Shown here in pieces: positions 41,306 through 50,111 of a stretch of 64,000 bases of DNA (its first letter is position 1; each line of letters opens with the position of its first letter). Origin of the DNA: Arthrobacter sp. SDTb3-6 (GTDB taxonomy: Bacteria; Actinomycetota; Actinomycetes; Actinomycetales; Micrococcaceae); contig NZ_JAAMFN010000003.1 of NCBI RefSeq assembly GCF_013376095.1, forward strand, positions 62,001 through 126,000. Direction: 5' to 3'. The notes under the pieces were generated by a model. That model was not told the origin of the DNA. It worked only from the letters and a program-made list of their open reading frames with translations, and did no database searches. The position numbers and the translations under genes were made by a program.

Positions 41306-41980
41306 TTACTGCCCGGCCTTGTAGCCCACGCCGCGCACAGTCAGGACCACTTCGGGGGCCTCAGGGTCACGTTCAATTTTAGAACGCAGGCGCTGGACGT
41401 GGACGTTGACGAGCCTGGTGTCGGCTGCGTGACGGTAGCCCCACACCTGTTCCAGCAGCAGTTCGCGGGTGAAGACCTGCCACGGCTTGCGTGCCAGCGC
41501 CACGAGCAGGTCAAATTCCAGCGGGGTCAGCAAAACCCGCTCGCCGGCGCGGCGAACGGCATGGCCGGCCACGTCGATGGTGATCTCGCCGATCGACAGG
41601 GTTTCCGGGGCCTTCACGTCGCCCGGGCGTAGGCGGGCACGGACGCGGGCCACCAGCTCCGCGGGCTTGAACGGCTTGGCCACGTAGTCGTCGGCACCTG
41701 ATTCGAGGCCGCGGACCACATCGGAGGTGTCCGACTTCGCCGTCAGCATGACGATGGGCACGTCGGATTCGCCGCGGATGAGCCGGCACACTTCAATGCC
41801 GTCGATCCCGGGCAGCATGAGGTCCAGCAGCACCAGGTCCGGCTTGTTCGAACGGAAAGTCTCCAGCGCCTTGGCACCGTCGGCACAAAAGACGGGGTCG
41901 AATCCATCATTGCGCAGCACGATCCCGATCATCTCGGCCAGTGCTTCGTCGTCGTCTACCACTAAAATGCGTGCCTTCAT
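41306..41980 (-). CDS. mtrA: Response regulator MtrA
   Basis: 224 aa OmpR/PhoB-family regulator. Receiver domain with acidic pocket VVDDDEA (7-13), phospho-acceptor D53 in LLDLMLPG and the conserved Lys in YVAKPFKPAEL; C-terminal winged helix ending LRSKIERDPEAPEVVLTVRGVGYKAG. Start ATG at 41980 gives the family N-terminus; the in-frame open stretch running upstream to 42889 is antisense to a plus-strand gene and not coding. No Shine-Dalgarno sequence is visible, so the mRNA may be leaderless. The gap to mtrB is 37 bp. Confidence 0.97.
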   Translation of the reverse strand: MKARILVVDDDEALAEMIGIVLRNDGFDPVFCADGAKALETFRSNKPDLVLLDLMLPGIDGIEVCRLIRGESDVPIVMLTAKSDTSDVVRGLESGADDYVAKPFKPAELVARVRARLRPGDVKAPETLSIGEITIDVAGHAVRRAGERVLLTPLEFDLLVALARKPWQVFTRELLLEQVWGYRHAADTRLVNVHVQRLRSKIERDPEAPEVVLTVRGVGYKAGQ

Positions 41981-42280
41981 GGTTCTATATTTGCCTATTC
42001 GGGGCCCAAAGTCCCCATCGCCCCTCCACGGCGGGGCGGAAACCGCGACGTTTCGCGTGCCCGGGGCGGTCCGCAGCTGCACGCCTGGCCTTTCCGGAGG
42101 GCCCGCGCCGGTATTTTCCGGCAGGTCACGGGGCAATTTCAGCTCTTGCGGATAGGGTAGAACCTGGAAGCTGCATCTTCTTCCGGATGCTCCCGAGCGC
42201 CCCGCCAACGGGCCCTCACCAGGACCCGCCGGGGCGGGCGCAGCGGACATTTTGACGGGGGACCAAGACACGGGAGCATC
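41981..42280. other. Divergent intergenic region, mtrA / membrane-protein gene
   Basis: 300 bp between divergent starts and the likely site of both promoters. An AT-rich patch (41985-42000) lies directly before mtrA. A TAGGGT hexamer at 42153-42158 could be a -10 for the plus-strand gene, but no good -35 is seen. GGGAG before 42281 is its ribosome-binding site. I see no gene or repeat. Confidence 0.35.
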
Positions 42281-43738
42281 ATGACGCAGGAACCACAACA
42301 ACCGCCGGCCGGCCCGGGCCAGGGCGGTTCCGTTCCGCCGCCGGGACCGCCGCCTGCCCAGCAGCCCGCGCAACCGCAGTGGGTGCCGCCGCATTACGAA
42401 CCTTCCCAGTGGACGCCGCCGCAGCAGCCTGCGCAGCCCCAGTGGGGGCAATACGCGCCGCAGCCGCCGCAGTGGGGACGGCCGCAGCAGCCCGGACCGA
42501 ATCCCTACGGCTACAACCAGTACGCCGCCCCGCCCAAGCCCGGCGTCATCCCGCTGCGCCCGCTGCGCCTGGGCGAGGTGCTCGACGGCGCGTTCCAGGC
42601 GGCCCGGCGCAACGGCAAGGCCGTCTTTGGCTCCACCTTGATCTTCCAGGTCCTCACGGCCGTCCTCACGCTCGCCGTGAGCCTGCCGTTCCTCAACGGC
42701 ATGTCCACCAGTATTTTTGCCGACTCGCTCTCGCAGACGGCGCCCACCGAGGCGCAGCTGAACAATTTGGCCGGGTCCGTGCTCCAGTTCTCCATCGGCA
42801 CTGTCGGCATCGCCATCATTACCGGCCTGCTCGAGATGGTGTTGCAGGGAGCCTTGGTGGTCCCGGTCCTGCGCGCCACCCTGAACCATAAAACCGGCTT
42901 TGGGCAGATGTGGCGGCTGGTCAGGCCCCGCATCGGAACGCTGCTGTTGCTGGCACTGGTCTACGGCGTGGCCACCATTCTTGCCGTCCCCGTCTACATG
43001 GCCGTCCTCATCGGGATTCTGTTTGCCACAGGCAGCATCGGCTCAAGCTCCGGCGGCCTTGCCGCCGTGGGCTTTGGCCTGCTGCTGGTCCTGCCGTTCC
43101 TGGCGGCGGGCGTGTGGGCCGGCGTCAAGGTCATGCTGGCCCCCGCCGCGATCGTGGTGGAGAACACCGGCGTGTTTGCCGGGATCAAACGGTCCTGGCA
43201 GCTCACGCGGCAAAATTGGTGGCGCACCTTCGGCATTGCTGCGCTGGCCGCCATCATTGCCAGCGCCATCGGCGCCATCATCAGCACCCCCGTGAGCCTG
43301 TTCATGGGCCTCCTGCTGCCGGTGATGGCGCCGGGCCCCGACCAGCTGGCCGGCACCACGGCGATCGCCTCCATCGCCACCTCCCTCATCGGCGCCCTGG
43401 TCGGTGCCGTGACAGTCGCCTTCCAAACCGGCGTCATGGCGCTGCTCTATGTTGACCTGCGCATGCGCCGCGACGGATTCGACGTCACCCTCCTAAAGGA
43501 GTCCGAATCGGGGAAGGACGACGGCGGCATCCCCGGCCGGGGTGCCCCGGTCCCGGCCGCGGCAGGATCCACGCAGGCCGCCCCGTATCCGCACCAGCCC
43601 CCACCCGCCTACCCGCCTGCCTGGTATCCGGGGCAGGACGGGCCTTCGCCCCACCCGGGCCAGATCCCGCCCGGCCAGCAGCCCCCTTCCGCATACCCAC
43701 CCAACGGGTACCCGCCCAACCAGCAACCCGGCCAGTAG
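42281..43738 (+). CDS. Multi-pass membrane protein with Pro-rich termini (GPDPase membrane-domain-like)
   Basis: 485 aa. Residues 1-85 are Pro/Gln-rich and disordered. GVIPLRPLRLGEVLDGAFQAARRNGKAVFG (about 88-117) opens a membrane domain with about six helices that resembles the glycerophosphodiester phosphodiesterase membrane-domain family, without any catalytic GDPD domain. The tail is again Pro/Gly/Tyr-rich. Start ATG with GGGAG 5 nt upstream. It heads the MoxR cluster; a scaffold or transport role is possible but not demonstrated by sequence. Confidence 0.8.
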   Translation: MTQEPQQPPAGPGQGGSVPPPGPPPAQQPAQPQWVPPHYEPSQWTPPQQPAQPQWGQYAPQPPQWGRPQQPGPNPYGYNQYAAPPKPGVIPLRPLRLGEVLDGAFQAARRNGKAVFGSTLIFQVLTAVLTLAVSLPFLNGMSTSIFADSLSQTAPTEAQLNNLAGSVLQFSIGTVGIAIITGLLEMVLQGALVVPVLRATLNHKTGFGQMWRLVRPRIGTLLLLALVYGVATILAVPVYMAVLIGILFATGSIGSSSGGLAAVGFGLLLVLPFLAAGVWAGVKVMLAPAAIVVENTGVFAGIKRSWQLTRQNWWRTFGIAALAAIIASAIGAIISTPVSLFMGLLLPVMAPGPDQLAGTTAIASIATSLIGALVGAVTVAFQTGVMALLYVDLRMRRDGFDVTLLKESESGKDDGGIPGRGAPVPAAAGSTQAAPYPHQPPPAYPPAWYPGQDGPSPHPGQIPPGQQPPSAYPPNGYPPNQQPGQ

Positions 43739-43753
43739 GCGCCCCTGCTGCCC

Positions 43754-44464
43754 ATGAACCCCTTGACCTTGGCCGGAGCCGCGCAGTTTGACGTCCCCGT
43801 TGTTCCCGGGGCCGGTGAGGCGCGCCGCTGGGCGGCGGAGGAACTGGCCAAAAAGGTCTACCAGGACGCCAGGCCGGGACTGGGCGCCCAAATTCTTGCC
43901 TGGCTGCGGAAGGCCTTCGCCGATTTCCTCCAAGGAATGGGCTCGCTGGGCGGCAACACCGGCATGCTGGTGGCCCTGGGCGTGGTGGTCCTGGCCATTG
44001 TCGCGGCGGCCATCGTGGTCCGCCCCCGGCTCAACCGCAGGGCTGCCGGAAAAATGGCAGTCTTCGACGGCACGGCCGCCCTCAGTTCCGGCCAACACCG
44101 CAGCTTGGCCCGCTCCGCCGTCGAACGCGGTGACCTGGCCACGGCGGTCAGCGAACAATTCAGGGCGATGGTGCGCTCCGGCGAGGAGCGCGACGCCACC
44201 TCGGCGGGGCCCGGCCGGACGGCGGCCGAGATCGCCGGCGGGCTCGGGCAGGCGTTCCCCGCCCACGGAACTGCGCTGCGGCATGCCGCGGAGCTTTTCA
44301 ATGCCGTGCGATACGGCCACGCAGTCCCGGACCGCGGCATGTATGACGAACTCGTCGCCACCGATCTCGCGGTGTCGTCGGCCCGGCCCGTCCATGCCGG
44401 CGACACCTTCGACACTTTCGGCGGTGCCGCCGGCGGGCCGGCCGGCAAGGTGGGGGTACCATGA
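43754..44464 (+). CDS. DUF4129 domain protein
   Basis: 236 aa. An N-terminal juxtamembrane segment (WAAEELAKKVYQDARPGLGAQI, about 26-47), one membrane helix (about 71-92, GMLVALGVVVLAIVAAAIVV), and a cytoplasmic DUF4129 region with TAAEIAGGL and ELFNAVRYG motifs. DUF4129 proteins accompany MoxR/DUF58/transglutaminase clusters and sometimes form the C-terminus of transglutaminase-like proteins. Stop overlaps the next start (ATGA). Confidence 0.8.
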   Translation: MNPLTLAGAAQFDVPVVPGAGEARRWAAEELAKKVYQDARPGLGAQILAWLRKAFADFLQGMGSLGGNTGMLVALGVVVLAIVAAAIVVRPRLNRRAAGKMAVFDGTAALSSGQHRSLARSAVERGDLATAVSEQFRAMVRSGEERDATSAGPGRTAAEIAGGLGQAFPAHGTALRHAAELFNAVRYGHAVPDRGMYDELVATDLAVSSARPVHAGDTFDTFGGAAGGPAGKVGVP

Positions 44465-45735
44465 ACGCGCCTGTCCGCACGTCTGGCGGTGCGGCTGCCG
44501 CCGAAGCCGGCGTCTTCAGGGCCGGCGGGGGCACCGGTCCGGAACGCGCCGGTGCGTGGTGGCGGAAGCACGGCCTGTGGGTCGTTGCCGGCGCCGCGCT
44601 GGCGGCCGTGACGGTGGCCGGGCTGCTGGCCGCCTCCCTGGGCGGGCGAAGCACGCAACCGCTGTCCATCACCAATCCCGCGCCCGACGGCGCGCAGGCC
44701 GCGGCCAGCGTCCTGCGCGGCCAGGGCGTCACGGTCACGGCCACGGACTCGCTCGAGTCCACCCTGAAGGCCCTCTCGGCGAACGGGACCGGCGCCACCA
44801 CGGTGTTGGTCTACGACCCGATGTCCCTGCTGCAGCCAGGCCAGGCCGCCCGGCTGGCCGGGTCGGCGCAGAAGTCAGGGGCCGCACTCGTTGCACTGGC
44901 CCCGGGCCCGCTGGCCGTGCAAAAGCTCAGCCCCGAAATCTCCGCTGCCGGAACCGCGCCCGCTGCCGCCGCCGGCAGCCCAGTGGCGGCCGGCTGCTCC
45001 AACCCCGACGCCGTGGCGGCCGGTGCCCTCGACGTGCGCAGGGTGGACGGGATCGGCGCGGCCGGCAACCCGTCGCCGTTGCTGTACCGCGGCGCCGTGA
45101 CCTGCTTCGCCCCCGCAGGGGGGACCGCCGGTTTCATGGCGGCCGACAGCAGCGGCGGGGTGACAGTGGTGGGGACCCCCGCCGTCGTCAGCAATGAACG
45201 GCTGGCAAGCCAGGGCAACGCGGCACTGGCCTTCCGCCTGCTCGGCAGCCGGCCGCACCTGCTCTGGTACACGGCGTCGCTGAAGGATGTGCCTGCGGCA
45301 AGCCATCCGCCCACCCTGGCCGAACTGACGCCGAGGTGGATTTTCCCGGCGTCGGCCTGGCTGCTGCTGGTGGCCGTCATCGGCATGCTGTGGCGGGGGC
45401 GGCGGCACGGGCCGCTGGTCGCGGAACCGCTGCCGGTGGTCGTCAAGGCCTCGGAGACCGTGGCCGGGCGCGCCCGCATGTACCAGGACGCCCATGCCCA
45501 GGACACGGCCGCCGCGGCCCTGCAACGTGCCACGCTGACCAGGCTGGCGCAGCGGCTGCGGCTGGGATCGAACGCAGATCCCTCCGCCGTGGTGGAGGCT
45601 GCTGCCGCCCACACCGGACGCCCCGAGCAGCAGCTCGAGGCGCTGCTGCTCACGGACATCCCGTTCAACGACAAACAGCTGCTAACCATGGCCGCACAAT
45701 TGGCTGCCCTAGAGGAAGAAGTCGCCCCACGATGA
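44461..45735 (+). CDS. DUF4350 domain membrane protein
   Basis: 424 aa. TM1 about 38-62; an extracytoplasmic DUF4350 domain (about 70-270) that begins with the NPAPDGAQAAASVLRGQGVTV type motif; TM2 about 294-314; and a cytoplasmic helical C-terminus. Two cysteines in the outer domain (AGCSNPDA and VTCFAP) might form a disulfide. Function unknown; always seen with MoxR and DUF58 genes in actinobacteria. Stop overlaps the MoxR start (ATGA). Confidence 0.82.
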   Translation: MNAPVRTSGGAAAAEAGVFRAGGGTGPERAGAWWRKHGLWVVAGAALAAVTVAGLLAASLGGRSTQPLSITNPAPDGAQAAASVLRGQGVTVTATDSLESTLKALSANGTGATTVLVYDPMSLLQPGQAARLAGSAQKSGAALVALAPGPLAVQKLSPEISAAGTAPAAAAGSPVAAGCSNPDAVAAGALDVRRVDGIGAAGNPSPLLYRGAVTCFAPAGGTAGFMAADSSGGVTVVGTPAVVSNERLASQGNAALAFRLLGSRPHLLWYTASLKDVPAASHPPTLAELTPRWIFPASAWLLLVAVIGMLWRGRRHGPLVAEPLPVVVKASETVAGRARMYQDAHAQDTAAAALQRATLTRLAQRLRLGSNADPSAVVEAAAAHTGRPEQQLEALLLTDIPFNDKQLLTMAAQLAALEEEVAPR

Positions 45736-46814
45736 CGGCACAACACCCCGAAACCCAGCAACCGCACCTGCAGCCGGCACCCCAGCTGCAGCCGGGCCGG
45801 CTTCCCGGCCAGCCGGCCGCCGCCAGCCCGGCCGGCCTTGACGGGGCCGCGGGTCCGGCCAGTCCTGCGGGTCCGGCCGCGGCCCTGCTGCAGGTCCGCG
45901 CTGAGGTGGCCAAGGCGGTGGTGGGCCAGGACGCCACCGTGACAGGGCTGCTCGTGGCACTGCTGGCCGGCGGGCACGTGCTGCTGGAAGGAGTTCCCGG
46001 CGTGGCGAAGACGCTGCTGGTCCGGGCCCTCTCCACCGCCCTGGACCTGGATATGAAACGTGTGCAGTTCACGCCGGACCTGATGCCCGGCGACATCACC
46101 GGATCGCTCGTGTATGACGCCCACACGGCCGGGTTCACCTTCCGCGAGGGGCCCGTTTTCACCAACATCCTGCTGGCCGATGAAATCAACCGCACCCCGC
46201 CCAAGACGCAGGCGGCACTGCTGGAGGCCATGGAGGAACACCAGGTCTCGGTGGACGGCGTGTCCCGGAAACTGCCCGCCCCGTTCCTGGTGGCCGCCAC
46301 CCAGAACCCGGTGGAGTACGAGGGGACCTATCCACTGCCGGAGGCCCAGCTTGACCGCTTCCTGCTCAAGCTGACCATGGAGCTGCCGGAGCGCGAGGAG
46401 GAAATTGAGGTGATCCGCCGCCACAGCCTCGGCTTTGACCCGCAGGACCTGCACGCCGCCGGCGTGCGTGCCGTGGCCGGCGCCGCGGACCTCGCCCAGG
46501 CTCGTGAAGCCGCCGCCCGGGTCAGCGTGGCCGCCGAAGTCCTCGCCTACGTGGTGGACCTGGCCCGCGCCACCCGCACGGCGCCGTCGTTCCAGCTGGG
46601 CGTTTCGCCCCGCGGCGCCACGGCCCTGCTCAAGTGCGCCCGCGCGTACGCCTGGCTGTGCGGGCGCAGTTTCGTCACCCCCGACGACGTCAAGGCCCTC
46701 GCCCTCCCGGCCCTTCGCCACCGCGTTTCACTGCGCCCCGAGGCGGAGATGGACGGGGTCTCGGCGGACGGGGTCCTGCTTTCCATCCTGGGCACCGTCC
46801 CGGTCCCCCGCTAG
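45732..46814 (+). CDS. MoxR-family AAA+ ATPase
   Basis: 360 aa. A Pro/Gln/Ala-rich N-terminal extension (1-55) precedes the AAA_3 domain: Walker A LLEGVPGVAKT (about 83-93), Walker B ILLADEINRTPPKTQ, sensor 1 ATQNPVEYEGTYPLPEAQLDRF, and the C-terminal lid (SPRGATALLKCARAYAWLCGRSFVTPDDV). MoxR ATPases act as chaperones that mature or activate partner proteins, often with DUF58/VWA proteins. ATG 45732 overlaps the preceding stop. Confidence 0.93.
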   Translation: MTAQHPETQQPHLQPAPQLQPGRLPGQPAAASPAGLDGAAGPASPAGPAAALLQVRAEVAKAVVGQDATVTGLLVALLAGGHVLLEGVPGVAKTLLVRALSTALDLDMKRVQFTPDLMPGDITGSLVYDAHTAGFTFREGPVFTNILLADEINRTPPKTQAALLEAMEEHQVSVDGVSRKLPAPFLVAATQNPVEYEGTYPLPEAQLDRFLLKLTMELPEREEEIEVIRRHSLGFDPQDLHAAGVRAVAGAADLAQAREAAARVSVAAEVLAYVVDLARATRTAPSFQLGVSPRGATALLKCARAYAWLCGRSFVTPDDVKALALPALRHRVSLRPEAEMDGVSADGVLLSILGTVPVPR

Positions 46815-46826
46815 CGCGCCGCCGGG

Positions 46827-48119
46827 ATGGCCATTTCGGGCAGGTTCTTCCTCCTGGCACTGCTGGCGGTGGTGCCGGTCATTGCCGCGCCCAACGCCGC
46901 CACGTGGCTGGTTGCGTTGGCCGTACTGCTCGCGGTGCTGGCCGTGGACCTTGCGCTGGCGGCGTCCCCACGCCGTGTTGCCGTCCGCCGCACAGTTCCC
47001 ACAGGCGTGCGCCTGACGGAAAGCACGACGGCGGTGCTCCGGCTCGCGAACGAGTCGTCCCGCCCGTTGCGCGGCCAGGTGCGCGACGGCTGGCAGCCCT
47101 CCGCCGGGGCGGTCAACGCGTTGCAGGCGCTGCGCATCCCGGCCGGGGAACGCGCCGTCGTCCGGGTGGCGCTGGAGCCGGTGCGCCGCGGGGATTTGCG
47201 CACGGAGCACGTGACCATCCGGTCGTTCGGGCCGCTGGGCATGGCCGCGCGGCAAAAAACCATCACGGCGCCGGGCACGCTGCGGGTGCTGCCGCCGTTC
47301 CATGCCAAGCGCCACCTGCCCTCCAAGCTGCGCAAGCTCCGGGAACTGGACGGTCGGGCGGCCGTGCAGATCCGCGGGGCCGGCACCGAATTTGACTCGC
47401 TGCGCGACTACGTCCGCGGTGACGACGTCCGCTCCATCGACTGGCGGGCCACGGCCCGGCGGCGCGAAGTGGTGGTGCGCACCTGGCGGCCGGAGCGCGA
47501 CCGCCGCGTGGTCATTGTCCTGGACACGTCCCGGACCTCCGCGGCCCGGATCGGGGACGAACCACGGCTGGACACTGGCATTGAGGCTTCGCTGCTGCTG
47601 GCGGTGCTCGCCGAACGCGGCGGCGACCGCGTCAGCCTCATCGCCTATGACCGCCGGGTGCGGGCGCGGGTGTCGTCCGCGGGGAAGGGCAACATGCTTG
47701 GCGCCATGGTGCAGGGGCTCGCACCGCTGCAGCCGGAACTCATTGAGCTGGACACGGCCGGGGTGCCGGGCCAGGTCCGGGCCGTGACAGCGCACCGGGC
47801 GCTGGTGGTGCTGGTGACCTCGCTCGACGCCGGCGCCCCCGAGGAGGGGTTGATACCGCTCGTGGCCCGGCTGGCCCAAAAGCATGTGGTGGTCGTGGCT
47901 TCCGTCCGGGACCCGGCCCTGGATGAGGACCGGTTGGAACGTTCGACGGCGGCCCTCGCCTACCGTGCAGCCGCCGCCGAGCACGCCCTGAACCGGCGCG
48001 CGGCCATCACGGCCGTCCTGAAGCAGCTGGGCGCCGAGGTGGTCGATGCCCCGCCGCACGGCCTTCCCCCTGAACTGGCCGACACCTACATCCGGCTAAA
48101 GGCCGCCGGCCGCCTCTGA
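46827..48119 (+). CDS. DUF58 domain protein
   Basis: 430 aa. Two N-terminal membrane helices (about 5-48), a beta-sandwich (about 50-150), then the DUF58 core with the diagnostic FDSLRDYVRGDDVRSIDWRATARR (about 191-214) and a VWA-like continuation (VVIVLDTSRTSAARIG). This is the standard partner of MoxR. A weak ribosome-binding site 12 bp after the MoxR stop suggests operon expression. The cluster ends here, followed by the repeat-rich interval. Confidence 0.9.
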   Translation: MAISGRFFLLALLAVVPVIAAPNAATWLVALAVLLAVLAVDLALAASPRRVAVRRTVPTGVRLTESTTAVLRLANESSRPLRGQVRDGWQPSAGAVNALQALRIPAGERAVVRVALEPVRRGDLRTEHVTIRSFGPLGMAARQKTITAPGTLRVLPPFHAKRHLPSKLRKLRELDGRAAVQIRGAGTEFDSLRDYVRGDDVRSIDWRATARRREVVVRTWRPERDRRVVIVLDTSRTSAARIGDEPRLDTGIEASLLLAVLAERGGDRVSLIAYDRRVRARVSSAGKGNMLGAMVQGLAPLQPELIELDTAGVPGQVRAVTAHRALVVLVTSLDAGAPEEGLIPLVARLAQKHVVVVASVRDPALDEDRLERSTAALAYRAAAAEHALNRRAAITAVLKQLGAEVVDAPPHGLPPELADTYIRLKAAGRL

Positions 48120-48133
48120 CCACCCCCAACCCT

Positions 48134-48177
48134 CGGTTGCAACCGGGGCGTTTTCCACCGACCGTCGGTTGCAACCG
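48134..48177. repeat. Two copies of palindrome CGGTTGCAACCG at 32-bp spacing
   Basis: Perfect 12-bp palindrome at 48134-48145 and 48166-48177, exactly 32 bp apart. Each is followed by GGGG(C/G)(G/T)GTTT. The linker shares GGGGCGTTTnnCCnCCGAC with the reverse complement of the array at 48260, so both may belong to one repeat family in opposite orientations. Confidence 0.7.
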
Positions 48178-48227
48178 GGGGTGTTTACGTCAACGCTCAC
48201 GCGCAATCCGGGCATCCATCGTCGATC

Positions 48228-48264
48228 CTCCCGCAGGCCCCGCTTGGGCGCAGGCCTGCGGGAG
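48228..48264. repeat. 12-bp perfect inverted repeat between the two repeat sets
   Basis: CTCCCGCAGGCC (48228-48239) and GGCCTGCGGGAG (48253-48264) with a 13-nt loop. It can form a strong hairpin on either strand and its right arm runs into the first unit of the 32-bp array. Possible terminator for the DUF58 operon. Confidence 0.6.
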
Positions 48265-48434
48265 CGAGCGTCGGGGAGAAACGCCCCAATCGGGAGCGAG
48301 CGTTTGGGAGAAACGCCCCAATCGGGAGCGAGCGTCGGGGAGAAAGGCCCCAATCGGGAGCGAGCGTCGGGGAGAAACGCCCCAATTGGGAGCGAGCGTC
48401 GGGGAGAAACGCCCCAATCGGGAGCGAGCGTCGG
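48260..48434. repeat. Tandem array of 32-bp repeats, five copies plus a partial
   Basis: Units start at 48260, 48292, 48324, 48356 and 48388; a 15-bp partial sixth starts at 48420. The unit begins GGGAGCGAGCGTCGGGGAGA and ends AACGCCCCAATC. Units differ at only a few bases (CGG/TTG, AAAC/AAAG, TC/TT). No spacers, so not CRISPR. Each unit contains GGGG...CCCC arms around AGAAACG. The array ends one base before the stop codon of the MetE-like gene. Confidence 0.9.
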
Positions 48435-48435
48435 A

Positions 48436-49617
48436 TTAGGCGTGGCGGAGTTCGGTGAGTGCCCGCGCCACTTCCAGCGTCCTGTCCACGACGGCGCGCG
48501 CCTCAGCCGGGGAAACGCCCGCCAGGCCGGATTCAGGGGTCACCCGCAACAGCCCGAGCGAGGATTCGGCCAGGCCAAGCCCGCGCCACGGCCTCATGAT
48601 GCGCTCCACCAGGACCGAGTACGACGGCGGCACCTGGCCCGGGCGGGCGGGTACGGTGCCTGCCCACACGCCAAAACCGGACTCGACGGCGCCGGCCAGC
48701 TGTTCCCAATGGCCGGTGTCCAGCCGGTCCAAGGGAACGGCAACGGCGTCAACGCCCGATTCCAGGGCGAGTTCCAAGGCCTTCCGCCAGGCATCGGATT
48801 CTGCCCGCCGGGTCCAGGCAGGCGCGGCCTCCGGCCCACCCTCGTCGAGCGCCGGGGCCAGGTTGAGTGCCACCTGGGCAAATCCCGCGTCGCGGGCGGC
48901 GGAAACAAACGTGGTCCATGTTTGCCGCAGCTCGGATGCCGAAATGGCACGCAGGGTCCGGTAGCCGGACGCCGTGGCGATGGTGCCGGCCAGCGCGGCG
49001 GCAACAGCGGGTTCGTCAATCTGCAGGGTCAATCCGGCGCCCGGAACGGCGGCGGCCACTTTTTCAGCATGCACGGCGAGCCCTGCGGACAGCGACTGGG
49101 CTATGTCCCGGCGGGCACCGTAGTCACGCAGCGCACGTTCGCCGTAGTGCAGGTGAACGGCCGCCGCCAGTGACAGGGGCCCCACCGCCTGCACCTTCAG
49201 TTCCGGCAGTGCAAGCTCCGATGCGCCCGCGACGTCGGCCAGCACGTTGATGTCCGTGGACAAGGCGGAAACGGCGCGCCGGTGGTCGTTCCCGGGCCGG
49301 TCCACCAACCGCCAGCCGTATGGTTGGACGTCCACGGGCAGTTCCACGAGCAGGCTGGCGGTGCGGCCCACGGCGTCGGACCCGATGCCGCGGGACGGGA
49401 GCTGCGGCAGGGAGGGCAGCTGCGGCGGCGTGAACAGGCCCAGGGAAACCTTGGCGGCCTCCACCGGGTCCGTGCCGGGCCAGGGCCCCGGCATGGTGGC
49501 CGTGACATGGGTCCCGCTCCCCCGGCTCCCGACGGCCGGACGGGTCCCGAAAGGCTCCACCGACGGCCCACGCCCGGCCACCGGGGCCTGGTCACGCCGG
49601 TTCGTGGGGGTGCCCAC
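48436..49617 (-). CDS. MetE C-terminal-like (cobalamin-independent methionine synthase family) protein without zinc ligands
   Basis: 393 aa TIM-barrel of the MetE/UROD superfamily: PWPGTDPVEAAK (about 45-56), VELPVDVQPYGW, QAVGPLSLAA and LTLQIDEPAVAAAL (about 196-209). The protein contains no cysteine at all, so it cannot form the His/Cys/Glu/Cys zinc site of MetE. Mycobacterial Rv3015c-type proteins sit in the same neighbourhood (mnmA, iscS, ligA) and have unknown function. The GTG start overlaps the chorismate mutase stop by one base with no ribosome-binding site; ATG 49494, just before GPWPGTD, is a good alternative start. Confidence 0.75.
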   Translation of the reverse strand: MGTPTNRRDQAPVAGRGPSVEPFGTRPAVGSRGSGTHVTATMPGPWPGTDPVEAAKVSLGLFTPPQLPSLPQLPSRGIGSDAVGRTASLLVELPVDVQPYGWRLVDRPGNDHRRAVSALSTDINVLADVAGASELALPELKVQAVGPLSLAAAVHLHYGERALRDYGARRDIAQSLSAGLAVHAEKVAAAVPGAGLTLQIDEPAVAAALAGTIATASGYRTLRAISASELRQTWTTFVSAARDAGFAQVALNLAPALDEGGPEAAPAWTRRAESDAWRKALELALESGVDAVAVPLDRLDTGHWEQLAGAVESGFGVWAGTVPARPGQVPPSYSVLVERIMRPWRGLGLAESSLGLLRVTPESGLAGVSPAEARAVVDRTLEVARALTELRHA

Positions 49618-50105
49618 TAAAGGTTCGCGCCGCCGTCGCCCGGATGCCCTTCGGCGGGCTGTGCGGCGGCGTCCGGCCCGCCCACAAAGCCGCGGCCGTC
49701 CTCGCTGACCACGGGCACGACGCCGGTCGCGGCCACCGCGGAGTGGCTTTCGGAGATCGCCTGGTGGTGGTGGATGACCTCGCTGATGATGAAGTTCAGG
49801 AACTTCTCCGCAAATGCCGGGTCCAGGTGGGCGGACTCGGCCAGGGCACGCAGCCGGTGGATCTGCTCCTTTTCACGGGTGGGATCGGCCGCGGGAAGAC
49901 TGTGTGCGGCCTTCAGGATGCCCACGCGCTGGGTGGCCTTGAACCGTTCGGCCAGCAGGTACACCAGGGTCGCGTCAAAGTTGTCGATGCTGGAGCGGAT
50001 GGAAAGCAGCTCCGCCATGACGGCCGGGTCCACGGTGCCTGTGAGGGAACTGGCGGCCGGGTCAAAGTCTTCAACGGACAGGTGGGCGTGGCTCGGGTCG
50101 GTCAT
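49617..50105 (-). CDS. AroQ-type chorismate mutase
   Basis: 162 aa. The all-helical AroQ domain spans about 28-118: AELLSIRSSIDNFDATLVYLLAERF, KATQRVGILKAAHSLP and DPTREKEQIHRLRALAES carry the Arg/Lys/Glu residues that hold chorismate; IISEVIHHHQAI follows. It converts chorismate to prephenate for Phe/Tyr synthesis. No signal peptide, so cytosolic. A Gly/Ala-rich tail follows. No Shine-Dalgarno sequence; a -10-like TAAACT six bases before the ATG suggests a leaderless transcript. Confidence 0.88.
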   Translation of the reverse strand: MTDPSHAHLSVEDFDPAASSLTGTVDPAVMAELLSIRSSIDNFDATLVYLLAERFKATQRVGILKAAHSLPAADPTREKEQIHRLRALAESAHLDPAFAEKFLNFIISEVIHHHQAISESHSAVAATGVVPVVSEDGRGFVGGPDAAAQPAEGHPGDGGANL

Positions 50106-50111
50106 GAAAAC

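Noticed and set aside
41981-42889. In-frame N-terminal extension of MtrA to 527 aa
   Set aside because: The extension is antisense to the plus-strand membrane-protein gene and low in complexity. MtrA homologs start at MKARILVVDDDE.
48260-48434. CRISPR array
   Set aside because: Repeats are contiguous 32-bp tandem copies with no unique spacers, and there are no cas genes nearby.
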